Shown: positions 1-6,695 of the stretch, piece by piece
How positions within the stretch are numbered: position 1 is the stretch's first letter
Layout of the letters: every line of letters begins with the position of its first letter
Assembly (NCBI GenBank): GCA_903896775.1
Contig: CAITZE010000461.1
Coordinates: 1 to 10,783, forward strand
Direction of reading: 5' to 3'
Length of the DNA: 10,783 bases
Source of the DNA: an uncultured bacterium
Lineage (GTDB): Bacteria; Pseudomonadota; Alphaproteobacteria; Rhodospirillales; Rhodospirillaceae
Translations under genes and position numbers: made by a program
The notes under the pieces: generated by a model
Databases searched by the model: none
Told to the model about the DNA's origin: nothing
Seen by the model: the letters and a program-made list of their open reading frames with translations, nothing else

Positions 1-11
1 CTAGACGGCAT
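1..11 (-). CDS. Start of an unidentified leftward gene (partial)
   Basis: On the minus strand an ATG lies at 11-9, preceded six bases upstream by a full GGAGG Shine-Dalgarno sequence (complement of 18-22). Only three codons (Met-Pro-Ser) fall inside the window, so nothing can be said about the product. A ribosome binding site this good, pointing left, suggests that a divergent gene begins here and that 12-125 is a shared upstream region rather than the tail of a rightward gene. The alternative is a rightward reading frame open from base 1 to a TAG at 121-123; its 40 residues match no family I recognise. Confidence 0.4.
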
Positions 12-125
12 AGACAACCTCCAAAAGGCGCCCCAATCCCATCTGGTTCTCAGGGCCGCCGATCTCCTTTATTGTCGGCTGATGATCGACACGATGCAAG
101 TTACGCCTCCGGCGGGGCGATAGGC

Positions 126-857
126 ATGGGCACAGTGCTCAAACGCCTGGGGCGCAAGCCTTTCGTCCAGCGCGCACTCGCTGCGCTGGCCGCTGGACTG
201 ATTGCGTCCGTTAAATGGACGACACGCTGGCAGGCGGTCAATGTGGCCGCCCCCGCCGCAGCCTGGGCTGGCGAAAAGCCCGTCATTGTTGCCTTCTGGC
301 ACAACCGGCTTGCCATGATGCCGACCTGTTGGCCCTCGCGGCAGCGGTTCCACATGCTGATCTCCTCCCACCCTGACGGCAAACTCGTCGCTGCCGCTAT
401 CGCGCACTTTGGCCTTCAGACCGTCGCCGGCTCGACCACCCGCGGTGGCGGCGACGCCGTGCGCAGCTTGGTGCGGCTTTTGCGGCAGGGCGAGAGCATC
501 GGCGTGACCCCCGATGGACCACGAGGGCCCCGCATGGTCGCGGGCGATGGCATCCTCGCCTTAGCGCGGCTTTCCGGCATACCGATTTTGCCGGCGTCAA
601 TTTCCGTCAGCCACCGCATCGTGCTCAACACCTGGGATCGGCTGATCGTCCCCTTGCCTTTCGGACGTGGCGCCATGATATGGGGGAACCCCATTACCGT
701 GCCGCGCGATGCGGACGATGCCACGCTCGCCGCATTGAGGGCCAAGTTAGAAGAGGATTTGATCCGCGTGAGCGCTGAAGCCGACGCCATCGCTGGCTAT
801 GAAGCCATGACGCAAGGCATTCATGCGCGTAAGAGCAGAAACAATGCGCGCACCTGA
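126..857 (+). CDS. DUF374 lysophospholipid acyltransferase-family protein
   Basis: This 243-residue protein belongs to the DUF374 branch of the LPLAT acyltransferase fold. These proteins are thought to move acyl chains on lipids at the inner membrane, but the substrate of this branch is not established. Seen in order: a basic N-terminus with a hydrophobic stretch (about 12-28); the FWHNRLAMM block (57-65) with the family's conserved histidine; SSHPDGKL (80-87); GSTTRGGGDAVR (102-113); the hallmark TPDGPRGPR (128-136); and a C-terminal block ending PLPFGRGAMIWGNPITVPR. I chose the ATG at 126 because the protein then begins where family members usually do and has a GGGG stretch eight bases upstream; a TTG at 72 would add 18 residues of no family character. 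The gene overlaps lpxK by 14 bases, which implies co-translation and a role in lipid A or envelope lipid metabolism. It is close to usual length and looks intact. Confidence 0.85.
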   Translation: MGTVLKRLGRKPFVQRALAALAAGLIASVKWTTRWQAVNVAAPAAAWAGEKPVIVAFWHNRLAMMPTCWPSRQRFHMLISSHPDGKLVAAAIAHFGLQTVAGSTTRGGGDAVRSLVRLLRQGESIGVTPDGPRGPRMVAGDGILALARLSGIPILPASISVSHRIVLNTWDRLIVPLPFGRGAMIWGNPITVPRDADDATLAALRAKLEEDLIRVSAEADAIAGYEAMTQGIHARKSRNNART

Positions 858-1812
858 TTTCTGGTGGGACGATAACGGAATTGCCCGCCTGCTTGAGCCG
901 CTGGGACTCATTTACGGTGCGATTACAGCGCGTCGCATGGCACGTGCAAAACCGTATCGCGCCACAAAACCCGTCATCTGCGTCGGCAATCTTACCGTCG
1001 GCGGCAGCGGCAAGACACCCATCGCAGCGTCCATTGCTGCACGCCTCGCCGATCAAGGACGAACCCCCGCGATCCTGTTACGCGGCTACGGCGGCAACCT
1101 CGCCGGACCCGTGAAAGTCAGCGCCCATACTCACACTGTCGATGGCGTGGGTGATGAAGCGCTCTTACATGCGCGCCGCGTTCCGACATGGGTCGCGCAT
1201 AAACGCGCGCTGGCCGCGCCGCTGGCGATTGCCGATGGCGCCGACGTCCTGATCATGGACGACGGCCATCAACATGCAAGCCTCGCCAAAGACCTTTCGC
1301 TGGTTGTTGTGGATGGCGCTAGCGGCTTCGGTAACGGCCGTATGGTGCCGGCAGGCCCGTTACGTGAGACTGTCAGCAACGGCCTCGCCCGCGCGGATGC
1401 AGTCGTACTTATGGGTGACGATCCGCGCAATCTCGCAAACCGGCTCGGCGACCGCCTGCCAGTCTTGCGGGCGCGACTGGCGCTGGGTCCGGAATGGCGC
1501 GCGTTACGCGGTCAAAAGGTCGTAGCTTTTGCCGGCATCGGCGGACCGGATCGGTTTTTGAATACTCTGCAGGCCGTAGGCGCACGTGTGGTGGCGTTTC
1601 ACCCCTTCGCCGATCACTACGGCTATGCCGCCGCCGATATCGAAAGCCTTCTCGATGAAGCCTACAACTTGAATGCTTTACCGGTGACAACGGTGAAGGA
1701 CGCGGTGCGCCTCGACCCCGATCAACGCCAGCAGGTCAACGTGCTGACGGTGACGGCGGAATGGGAAAACACTTACGCGCTCGATAAGCTTCTTGAAAAG
1801 AAGCTCGGCTAA
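844..1812 (+). CDS. lpxK: Tetraacyldisaccharide 4'-kinase (lipid A synthesis)
   Basis: LpxK phosphorylates the 4' position of tetraacyldisaccharide 1-phosphate to give lipid IVA, on the cytoplasmic face of the inner membrane. The 322-residue product has the family's P-loop, VGNLTVGGSGKTP (47-59). The aspartate of VGDEALLHA (D104) and the histidine of FADHYG (H258) match the catalytic Asp/His pair described for Aquifex LpxK. The second core motif reads DDGHQH (139-144), where many homologues have DDGFQH, and the late TTEKD motif reads TTVKD (282-286). The ATG at 844 is preferred because the protein then starts MRAPDFWW like family members; an ATG at 823 would add seven residues. The gene begins inside the end of the DUF374 gene, so the two form an operon. 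No waaA (Kdo transferase) lies between them, although that order is common in alphaproteobacteria. Its stop codon directly abuts that of the convergent M23 gene. Confidence 0.95.
   Translation: MRAPDFWWDDNGIARLLEPLGLIYGAITARRMARAKPYRATKPVICVGNLTVGGSGKTPIAASIAARLADQGRTPAILLRGYGGNLAGPVKVSAHTHTVDGVGDEALLHARRVPTWVAHKRALAAPLAIADGADVLIMDDGHQHASLAKDLSLVVVDGASGFGNGRMVPAGPLRETVSNGLARADAVVLMGDDPRNLANRLGDRLPVLRARLALGPEWRALRGQKVVAFAGIGGPDRFLNTLQAVGARVVAFHPFADHYGYAAADIESLLDEAYNLNALPVTTVKDAVRLDPDQRQQVNVLTVTAEWENTYALDKLLEKKLG
1787..1805. other. Inverted repeat in the lpxK 3' end, facing the convergent M23 gene
   Basis: AGCTTCTT (1787-1794), a GAA loop and AAGAAGCT (1798-1805) form a perfect 8-bp hairpin inside the last codons of lpxK. 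It lies just downstream of the M23 stop on the other strand and just upstream of the lpxK stop. No T-run follows on either strand, so it is not a classical intrinsic terminator. It is the only obvious structure at a junction with no intergenic space and may slow or help end converging transcription. The coding content (LLEKK) could also produce it by chance. Confidence 0.35.
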
Positions 1813-2634
1813 TTATTTCGCCGGGGCCGGCAAAACATCAAGAAGAGTTGCGGGGTCGATCCGGGTATTGAACCACGTCGCGCCGAAGTGCAAGTGCGGA
1901 CCGTTGGCGCGGCCCGTCATGCCGATCTCGCCGATAAGATCGCCTTGTTTCACCTGCTGTCCTTCGGTCACCAAAATCTTGCTCATGTGAATGTAGATCG
2001 TCTCAAGGCCGAAGCCGTGATTGAGCACAATGGTATTGCCGGTCATGACCATCATCGGATGCGCGAGCGTTACGATGCCGTCCGCCGCCGCATGTACCTG
2101 TCCGCCCATACCGCCGGCAATATCAAGGCCCGTATGCGGCGCAAGCGGCGTGCCGTTCAGAATACGCTGACTGCCGAAGACGCCGGAAATGCGGCCCTCA
2201 GCCGGGCGGATGAAACCTGTCTCGAAGAAGGGCGTGAGTTCGAGTTTCATATAAGCCGCGTACATCAGCTTATTCTCGGCGGCGATCTTGGCCGAGAGCA
2301 CGGGGTCCGGTGTGACCAATTGTTGCGGCACACCATCGACACGCTCAATCTCCCAATCACGCTTGGCAATCGCGAGGGTTTTGGTCTCGGCCGTGCCGTC
2401 CTGCAATGTCACATGCAGATCAACATGCTCCGGTGCGTCGCGGCCGATGCCCAGCAGAAAATGTCCGTCGGGCGTCAGCGGAATCTTGTTGTTGTTGAAG
2501 GTGAGCGCCGTCCCCGCCGGAGCGGAGCCAATCACCAAACCGCCCTGTTCCATGCGGCCCGTGAAGGTCACATCGTCTGCAAAAGCAGATGCCGCAATAA
2601 GTGTGGCGAATAAAAACAAGCTCGCGCGGATCAT
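1813..2634 (-). CDS. Exported M23 (LytM-type) peptidoglycan metallopeptidase
   Basis: This 273-residue protein has a Sec signal peptide (1-19, probable cleavage after Ala-Phe-Ala) and should act in the periplasm. An N-terminal beta-rich region (about 21-90) carries the PDGHFLLGIGRDAP motif often found ahead of M23 domains in this class. The peptidase domain (about 145-260) has a full set of zinc and catalytic residues: HTGLD (H167, D171), YIH (H216) and HLHF (H247, H249). It is therefore predicted to be an active endopeptidase that cuts peptide cross-links in the cell wall, not a degenerate LytM activator. The start has an AAGGA ribosome binding site. The ATG shares bases with the xseA stop (ATGA), so translation is probably coupled to xseA. 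Its stop abuts the lpxK stop with no gap. The family is certain; the exact bond cleaved is not. Confidence 0.93.
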   Translation of the reverse strand: MIRASLFLFATLIAASAFADDVTFTGRMEQGGLVIGSAPAGTALTFNNNKIPLTPDGHFLLGIGRDAPEHVDLHVTLQDGTAETKTLAIAKRDWEIERVDGVPQQLVTPDPVLSAKIAAENKLMYAAYMKLELTPFFETGFIRPAEGRISGVFGSQRILNGTPLAPHTGLDIAGGMGGQVHAAADGIVTLAHPMMVMTGNTIVLNHGFGLETIYIHMSKILVTEGQQVKQGDLIGEIGMTGRANGPHLHFGATWFNTRIDPATLLDVLPAPAK

Positions 2635-4067
2635 AGAAGCGTTCCTTGATTGCCGCCGTCTTTCTTAGGCACGGAGCGCACAGGTTTAGAGGCTGCACCT
2701 TCAACGCGAACCGGAACGTCACCGTCTGCGAATTCGATTTTGAGCGCCGACCCCGCTGCTGCACCGGCCACACCTGTGACCGGCGCGCCACTCGCATCGC
2801 GCACCATGGCGTAGCCGCGTTCCAGCACACGCCGCGGCGAGACCGACTCAAGGCGCGCGAGAAGATTAGTCAGTCGCGTGCCAGCATCGGTCGAAGCACG
2901 CCCCAGGGCCCGCACGGCGCGGTCGGTGAGATTCTGCAAATCCACGGTATGGCGGCGCAAATCCGCCGTGAAGCGATCCAACACCAAACGTCCGCTCAAC
3001 ATCAGCAGCGCATCGTTCTTGGCGGCCAGCAAACGTTGCGGCGCTTCGGCAAGACGTTCGCCCAGCGCATCCAGGTCTTGCGTCTTCTGGGCGACAATCA
3101 TGTCGAGGCGCGGGATACCGCGCACCAAACCTTCAAGATGAATCCGGCGCTCTTCCAACGTACGTGTGACCGCTTGCATGAGGCGGCCATGACGTTGTTG
3201 GACTTCAGCCAATAGATCAAGGCGCACCGGCACCGCCATCTCGGCGGCAGCGGTTGGCGTTGGCGCGCGGCGGTCGGCGGCAAGATCGATCAAGGTCCAA
3301 TCGGTTTCGTGGCCCACCGCAGCGATCAGCGGCACCAGCGATGCGGCTGCGGCGCGCACGACGACTTCCTCGTTGAAAGACCAAAGGTCTTCCAAACTGC
3401 CGCCACCGCGCGCGACGATGATCACATCGGGACGCGGGATATCGCCGTCGACGGCCAGTGCATTGAAGCCGAAAATGGCCGCCGCGATTTCATCGGCAGC
3501 ACCCTCGCCCTGCACCTTCACAGGACAGACGATCACACGGCGTGGAAAGCGGTCAGCGAGGCGATGCAGGATATCGCGGATCACGGCGCCCGTGGGCGAG
3601 GTCACAACGCCGATGACGCCCGGCAGATAGGGCAGCGGCTTTTTGCGCGCCTCGTCGAACAGACCTTCCGCGCCGAGTTTCTTGCGGCGATCTTCCAGCA
3701 GCTTCAACAGCGCGCCCTGGCCGGCCAGTTCCAGGGACTCGATGATGATCTGATAGCTGGAGCGCGCGGGATAGGTCGTCAAGCGGCCGGTCGCAATGAC
3801 CTCCATGCCTTCTTCGGGACGGATCGAGAGCTTGCTCAGCGTGCCGCGCCAAATGATACCATCGATGCAGGCGTTCTCGTCCTTCAGGCGCAAATAACAG
3901 TGCCCAGACCCGGGAATTTTGGGCTGGGAAATCTCGCCCTTCACACGAACGTAGCCGAACGCGTCCTCGACGGTGCGCTTTAACGTCGCCGCCAGTTCCG
4001 TGACCGTGAAAGAGGCGGCATTGGAAGGCGCCGGGGAAATAGGCTCGGGGGATGACAAGTCGCTCAT
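2631..4067 (-). CDS. xseA: Exodeoxyribonuclease VII large subunit
   Basis: XseA is the catalytic and DNA-binding subunit of exonuclease VII, which degrades single-stranded DNA from both ends during repair; it works with several copies of XseB, which is not encoded in this window. The 478-residue protein shows an N-terminal OB-fold (about 18-115, with VRVKGEISQ and GHCYLRLKDE) followed by the nuclease domain: GVVTSPTGAVIRDI (153-166), RGGGSLEDLWSFNEE (220-234), AVGHETD (250-256) and DRRAPTPTAAAE. A long helical region follows, and then the typical C-terminal LERGYAMV segment. The ATG at 4067 is chosen because the protein then starts like its relatives; an upstream start at 4199 would run into purD and add 44 residues with no family resemblance. 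It is the first gene of a leftward operon with the M23 peptidase and diverges from purD across 68 bases. Confidence 0.96.
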   Translation of the reverse strand: MSDLSSPEPISPAPSNAASFTVTELAATLKRTVEDAFGYVRVKGEISQPKIPGSGHCYLRLKDENACIDGIIWRGTLSKLSIRPEEGMEVIATGRLTTYPARSSYQIIIESLELAGQGALLKLLEDRRKKLGAEGLFDEARKKPLPYLPGVIGVVTSPTGAVIRDILHRLADRFPRRVIVCPVKVQGEGAADEIAAAIFGFNALAVDGDIPRPDVIIVARGGGSLEDLWSFNEEVVVRAAAASLVPLIAAVGHETDWTLIDLAADRRAPTPTAAAEMAVPVRLDLLAEVQQRHGRLMQAVTRTLEERRIHLEGLVRGIPRLDMIVAQKTQDLDALGERLAEAPQRLLAAKNDALLMLSGRLVLDRFTADLRRHTVDLQNLTDRAVRALGRASTDAGTRLTNLLARLESVSPRRVLERGYAMVRDASGAPVTGVAGAAAGSALKIEFADGDVPVRVEGAASKPVRSVPKKDGGNQGTLL

Positions 4068-4123
4068 GGCTCTGTTATGCCACAGCAGACGGCGGTCTTG
4101 TAGGTCGGGAAGCGGGCAGACCG

Positions 4124-4128
4124 AGGGG
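4124..4128 (+). promoter_or_regulatory. Ribosome binding site that decides the purD start
   Basis: AGGGG sits seven bases before the ATG at 4136 but only one base before the ATG at 4130. This favours 4136 and gives the canonical N-terminus MRVLVVGSGGREHA. The 68 bases between xseA and purD must also hold both promoters. I see no convincing -35/-10 pair there on either strand. Confidence 0.6.
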
Positions 4129-4135
4129 AATGACG

Positions 4136-5431
4136 ATGCGAGTCTTGGTTGTAGGCAGCGGCGGGCGGGAACACGCCCTGTGTTGGGCTTTGAGTGCATC
4201 CCCGCTTTGCGACGCTTTATTTTGCGCGCCCGGCAATGCCGGGATTGCCGATGTCGCCACCTGCCTGCCAGTGAGTTCCGACGATATTTCCGGTCTCGTG
4301 ACTGTGGCTAGGGCGCAAAACATCGACTTTGTCGTTGTGGGGCCTGAAGCGCCGTTGGTCGCGGGCCTTGTGGACCAAATGACGGCAGCGGGCATCAAAG
4401 CCTTCGGCCCCTCGGCACAAGCCGCCCGCCTCGAAGGCTCCAAGGCCTTCATGAAGGACTTTTTCGCCCGCCATAATGTGCCGACAGCAGCCTATGGCCG
4501 GTTCACGGATGCCGCCAAAGCCAAGGCCTTCATCACCGCGAAAGGCGCGCCGGTTGTGGTCAAAGCCGACGGCCTTGCTGCCGGCAAAGGCGTGATCCTG
4601 TGCCAGAGCGTAGCCGAGGGCCATGCCGCCATCGACACGATCATGACCGACAAAGCTTTCGGCGCAGCGGGCAATGAAGTTGTCGTGGAGGAATTTCTCC
4701 ACGGCGAGGAAGCCAGCTTTTTTGCCATCGTCGACGGCGAGACCGCGCTGCCGCTTGTGGCCGCGCAGGATCACAAGGCCGTCGGTGATGGCGACACCGG
4801 CCCCAATACCGGCGGCATGGGCGCTTATTCTCCGGCGCCGATTGTCGATGCGGCTATGCAGGACCGCATCATGGCCGAGGTCATCATGCCGACCGTGCGC
4901 GGCATGGCGGCGGAAGGCTGCCCTTTCAAAGGCGTGCTGTTCGCAGGGCTTATGATCAGCAAAGACGGCCCCAAGACGCTCGAATTCAACGTGCGCTTTG
5001 GCGACCCCGAATGCGAAGTGCTGATGATGCGCCTTAAATCCGATCTGCTGCCGGCGCTGATCGCCGCGGTGGACGGACAGCTGAAAAACTTCGATCTGCG
5101 CTGGTACGACGAAGCCGCCGTGACCGTGATCATGGCCGCCAACGGATATCCGGGTACACCGCAAAAAGGCACGATCATCGAAGGCCTAGATGCAGCCGCG
5201 AAAATCGAGGGCGTCTCCGTGTTTCACGCCGGCACCAAGTCCGAAGTGCGCGATGGTAAAACCGTCGTCGTCGCCAACGGAGGACGTGTGCTGGCCGTTA
5301 CCGCCACGGGCAAAACCGTCAGCGAAGCGCAAGCGCTGGCTTACAAGGGCGTAGATGCGATTAAGTGGCCGGGTGGTTTTTGCCGCCGCGATATCGGCTG
5401 GCGGGCGATAGCACGCGAGAAGCAATCGTAA
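4136..5431 (+). CDS. purD: Phosphoribosylamine--glycine ligase (GAR synthetase)
   Basis: PurD performs the second step of purine synthesis, joining glycine to phosphoribosylamine with ATP to make GAR in the cytoplasm. The 431-residue protein is a normal-length ATP-grasp enzyme. It shows the N-terminal GSGGREHA loop (7-14), VVVGPEAPLVAGL (66-78), the nucleotide-binding PVVVKADGLAAGKGV (139-153), the QDHKAVGDGDTGPNTGGMGAYSP block (211-233), GVLFAGLM and LEFNVRFGDPE. It ends with the usual C-terminus WPGGFCRRDIGWRA. It diverges from xseA, an arrangement also found in other alphaproteobacteria, and converges on the lysine-rich protein gene with nine bases between stops. No purine riboswitch or clear operator is visible in its short upstream region. 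Confidence 0.97.
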   Translation: MRVLVVGSGGREHALCWALSASPLCDALFCAPGNAGIADVATCLPVSSDDISGLVTVARAQNIDFVVVGPEAPLVAGLVDQMTAAGIKAFGPSAQAARLEGSKAFMKDFFARHNVPTAAYGRFTDAAKAKAFITAKGAPVVVKADGLAAGKGVILCQSVAEGHAAIDTIMTDKAFGAAGNEVVVEEFLHGEEASFFAIVDGETALPLVAAQDHKAVGDGDTGPNTGGMGAYSPAPIVDAAMQDRIMAEVIMPTVRGMAAEGCPFKGVLFAGLMISKDGPKTLEFNVRFGDPECEVLMMRLKSDLLPALIAAVDGQLKNFDLRWYDEAAVTVIMAANGYPGTPQKGTIIEGLDAAAKIEGVSVFHAGTKSEVRDGKTVVVANGGRVLAVTATGKTVSEAQALAYKGVDAIKWPGGFCRRDIGWRAIAREKQS

Positions 5432-5440
5432 CCGACGCCG

Positions 5441-6010
5441 CTACTTATTGCACTGGACCGACAAGGTCTTGGATTTGGGATCGTCGTCGAGCGACTTCGA
5501 GGTTTCGTCGACCAGTTCAACGCCGGCGTAGTAGCCACGATCTGTCGTCGCAGTCGCCAGATCAAGCAGCTTTTTCACCATCACATCTTTGCGCTGACCG
5601 ACAAAGTCATCGGGCGTCGGTTCCGTCTGATAAAAATACAGCAGGAATTTTTCCTGAAGGATCGGGATCATGAAGCATGCGGGCTTTTCGTTCAGCCCCG
5701 CGTCGAGCGTCATGCGAACAGTCACCACCTGATACTGGGTGCCGTAGGACGTACGGTAAGGCGCCATGATCGGCTGTAATTGCACTTGCGCACCGCCGTA
5801 GCCGATTGCGCCTTCGACCGGTTTGGGTTTTGGCTTTTTCTCGGTCGACTTTTTATCGGCGGGTTTTTTGTCGCCGCCCTTTTTGGCGTCGCCTTCTTTG
5901 GCGTCCTTTGCTTCTTTTGCAAACGCGACCGACACCGGCGCGGCCGTCAGCATGAAACATGCCAGAAACATGGCGAGGCGCGCCGCAGTGGGGGCAAAGG
6001 GGAATCTCAT
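5441..6010 (-). CDS. Exported lysine-rich protein of unknown function
   Basis: I do not recognise this 189-residue protein by family. Residues 1-31 form a clear Sec signal peptide with probable cleavage after Ala-Phe-Ala. A low-complexity linker follows (about 32-65) made almost only of Lys, Ala, Asp, Glu, Gly and Pro, with loosely repeated Asp-Lys-Lys units; it would be extended and strongly basic. From about 70 to the end is a compact domain of alternating strands and helices with two cysteines, one in KPACFM and one three residues from the C-terminus, which could pair. Its outline (a strand with PIMAPYR, a second strand with VVTVRMTL, then an amphipathic helix) loosely recalls the periplasmic domain of FliL-like proteins, but there is no motif to confirm this and no transmembrane anchor remains after cleavage. 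It lies 54 bases downstream of tadA on the same strand and may be co-transcribed. Upstream of the ATG is a short AGCGCT palindrome and no good ribosome binding site. Confidence 0.75.
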   Translation of the reverse strand: MRFPFAPTAARLAMFLACFMLTAAPVSVAFAKEAKDAKEGDAKKGGDKKPADKKSTEKKPKPKPVEGAIGYGGAQVQLQPIMAPYRTSYGTQYQVVTVRMTLDAGLNEKPACFMIPILQEKFLLYFYQTEPTPDDFVGQRKDVMVKKLLDLATATTDRGYYAGVELVDETSKSLDDDPKSKTLSVQCNK

Positions 6011-6064
6011 AGCGCTATGGTAAAAGGAACCACGCCGCCTGCAAAGGCCAATACCGGCTCGTAT

Positions 6065-6532
6065 TCAGCGCCGGGCCGCGAAAAAACCCTTTAACAGCGC
6101 TTCTGCACGGCTAGCGTTGACGCCGCCCACCACTTCAGGCCGGTGGTGACAGGTCGGTTGCGTAAATACGCGGGCGCCATGGTCGACTCCGCCGCCCTTG
6201 GGATCGTAAGCGCCGTAAATTACGCGACGCAAACGCGCGAGCGATGCGGCGGCCGCGCACATGGCGCAAGGCTCCAGGGTCACATAGAGATCGCATCCCG
6301 CCAAACGCGGACCCCCAACGGCGGCGGCTGCCGCGCGGATCGCGAGAATCTCAGCATGTGCCGTAGGATCGCACGCAGCTTCCGTCTGATTGCCGAAAGC
6401 AGCGAGAACCGTGCCGCTTGTAGGATCAACGACAACCGCACCCACAGGCACTTCACCGCGCGCACCTGCGGCCTCGGCTTCCTGAAAGGCGAGCGCCATA
6501 AAATCTGTTGAAACATCGGAAGAGGCTGTCAT
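6065..6532 (-). CDS. tadA: tRNA-specific adenosine deaminase
   Basis: TadA converts adenosine 34 to inosine in the tRNA-Arg(ACG) anticodon, allowing wobble reading of CGN codons; it is normally essential in bacteria. The 155-residue protein carries the complete zinc deaminase site: HAE (H59 zinc ligand, E61 proton shuttle) and PCAMC (C89 and C92 zinc ligands). It also has the family blocks GEVPVGAVVV (26-35), RRVIYGAYDPKGGGV (102-116) and HHRPEVVGGV. The ATG at 6532 gives the usual length of N-terminal helix before GEVPVGA; an ATG eleven codons later is possible but would shorten that helix. No strong ribosome binding site separates the two. The gene points left with the lysine-rich gene downstream and diverges from the FecR-like gene at 6696. 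Confidence 0.95.
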   Translation of the reverse strand: MTASSDVSTDFMALAFQEAEAAGARGEVPVGAVVVDPTSGTVLAAFGNQTEAACDPTAHAEILAIRAAAAAVGGPRLAGCDLYVTLEPCAMCAAAASLARLRRVIYGAYDPKGGGVDHGARVFTQPTCHHRPEVVGGVNASRAEALLKGFFAARR

Positions 6533-6549
6533 GCCCGCAGAGTCGGCGA

Positions 6550-6574
6550 GGAACTAACAGTCGTCAAGACCGTT
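6550..6574 (+). promoter_or_regulatory. Candidate EcfG (general stress sigma factor) promoter
   Basis: GGAAC at 6550-6554 is followed after exactly 16 bases by CGTT at 6571-6574, matching the published consensus for EcfG-type sigma factors of alphaproteobacteria. It lies in the 163-base gap between divergent tadA and the FecR-like gene and points toward the latter. Transcription would begin near 6582 and leave an untranslated leader of about 114 bases. I looked for the same pairing at the other GGAAC/GTTCC sites I found in the window and saw no second match. Chance occurrence is possible but unlikely within one short intergenic gap. Confidence 0.6.
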
Positions 6575-6590
6575 GAGCATAAGCCCGTTT

Positions 6591-6605
6591 GACGAAAATT
6601 TCGTC
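6591..6605. promoter_or_regulatory. Dyad just downstream of the EcfG-like promoter
   Basis: GACGAAA and TTTCGTC flank a single central A, a perfect 7-bp inverted repeat about ten bases beyond the predicted transcription start. The position suits a repressor site or a small leader hairpin. No regulator gene is adjacent. The rest of the 6533-6695 gap holds an AATATAAG stretch near 6675-6682 that resembles a -10 box but has no -35 partner at normal spacing. Confidence 0.4.
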
Positions 6606-6695
6606 TCAAGCGATTGCGTAAAGGCGAGAAGGGCTGCACAGTCATATTGAAGCGCAAGTGAAGCTGCACGTGAGAATATAAGTGAGGCACCTGTT

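Noticed and set aside
1..123. Rightward open frame from base 1 to TAG at 121-123 as the tail of an upstream gene
   Set aside because: Its 40 residues match no family I know, and a better-supported leftward start lies at 11. It remains possible.
1888..2613. Long rightward open frame opposite the M23 gene
   Set aside because: It is the antisense of a complete M23 peptidase with full motifs, and its translation has no family character.
4217..5164. Long leftward open frame opposite purD
   Set aside because: His/Gly-rich shadow caused by GC-rich codon use in purD; no motif or ribosome binding site.
5820..5915. Tandem DNA repeat in the lysine-rich protein gene
   Set aside because: Units are irregular and reflect a Lys/Asp/Ala-rich linker rather than true repeats.
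6647..6682. TTGAAG with TATAAG as a promoter for the FecR-like gene
   Set aside because: The spacer is 24 bases, well outside the usual range.
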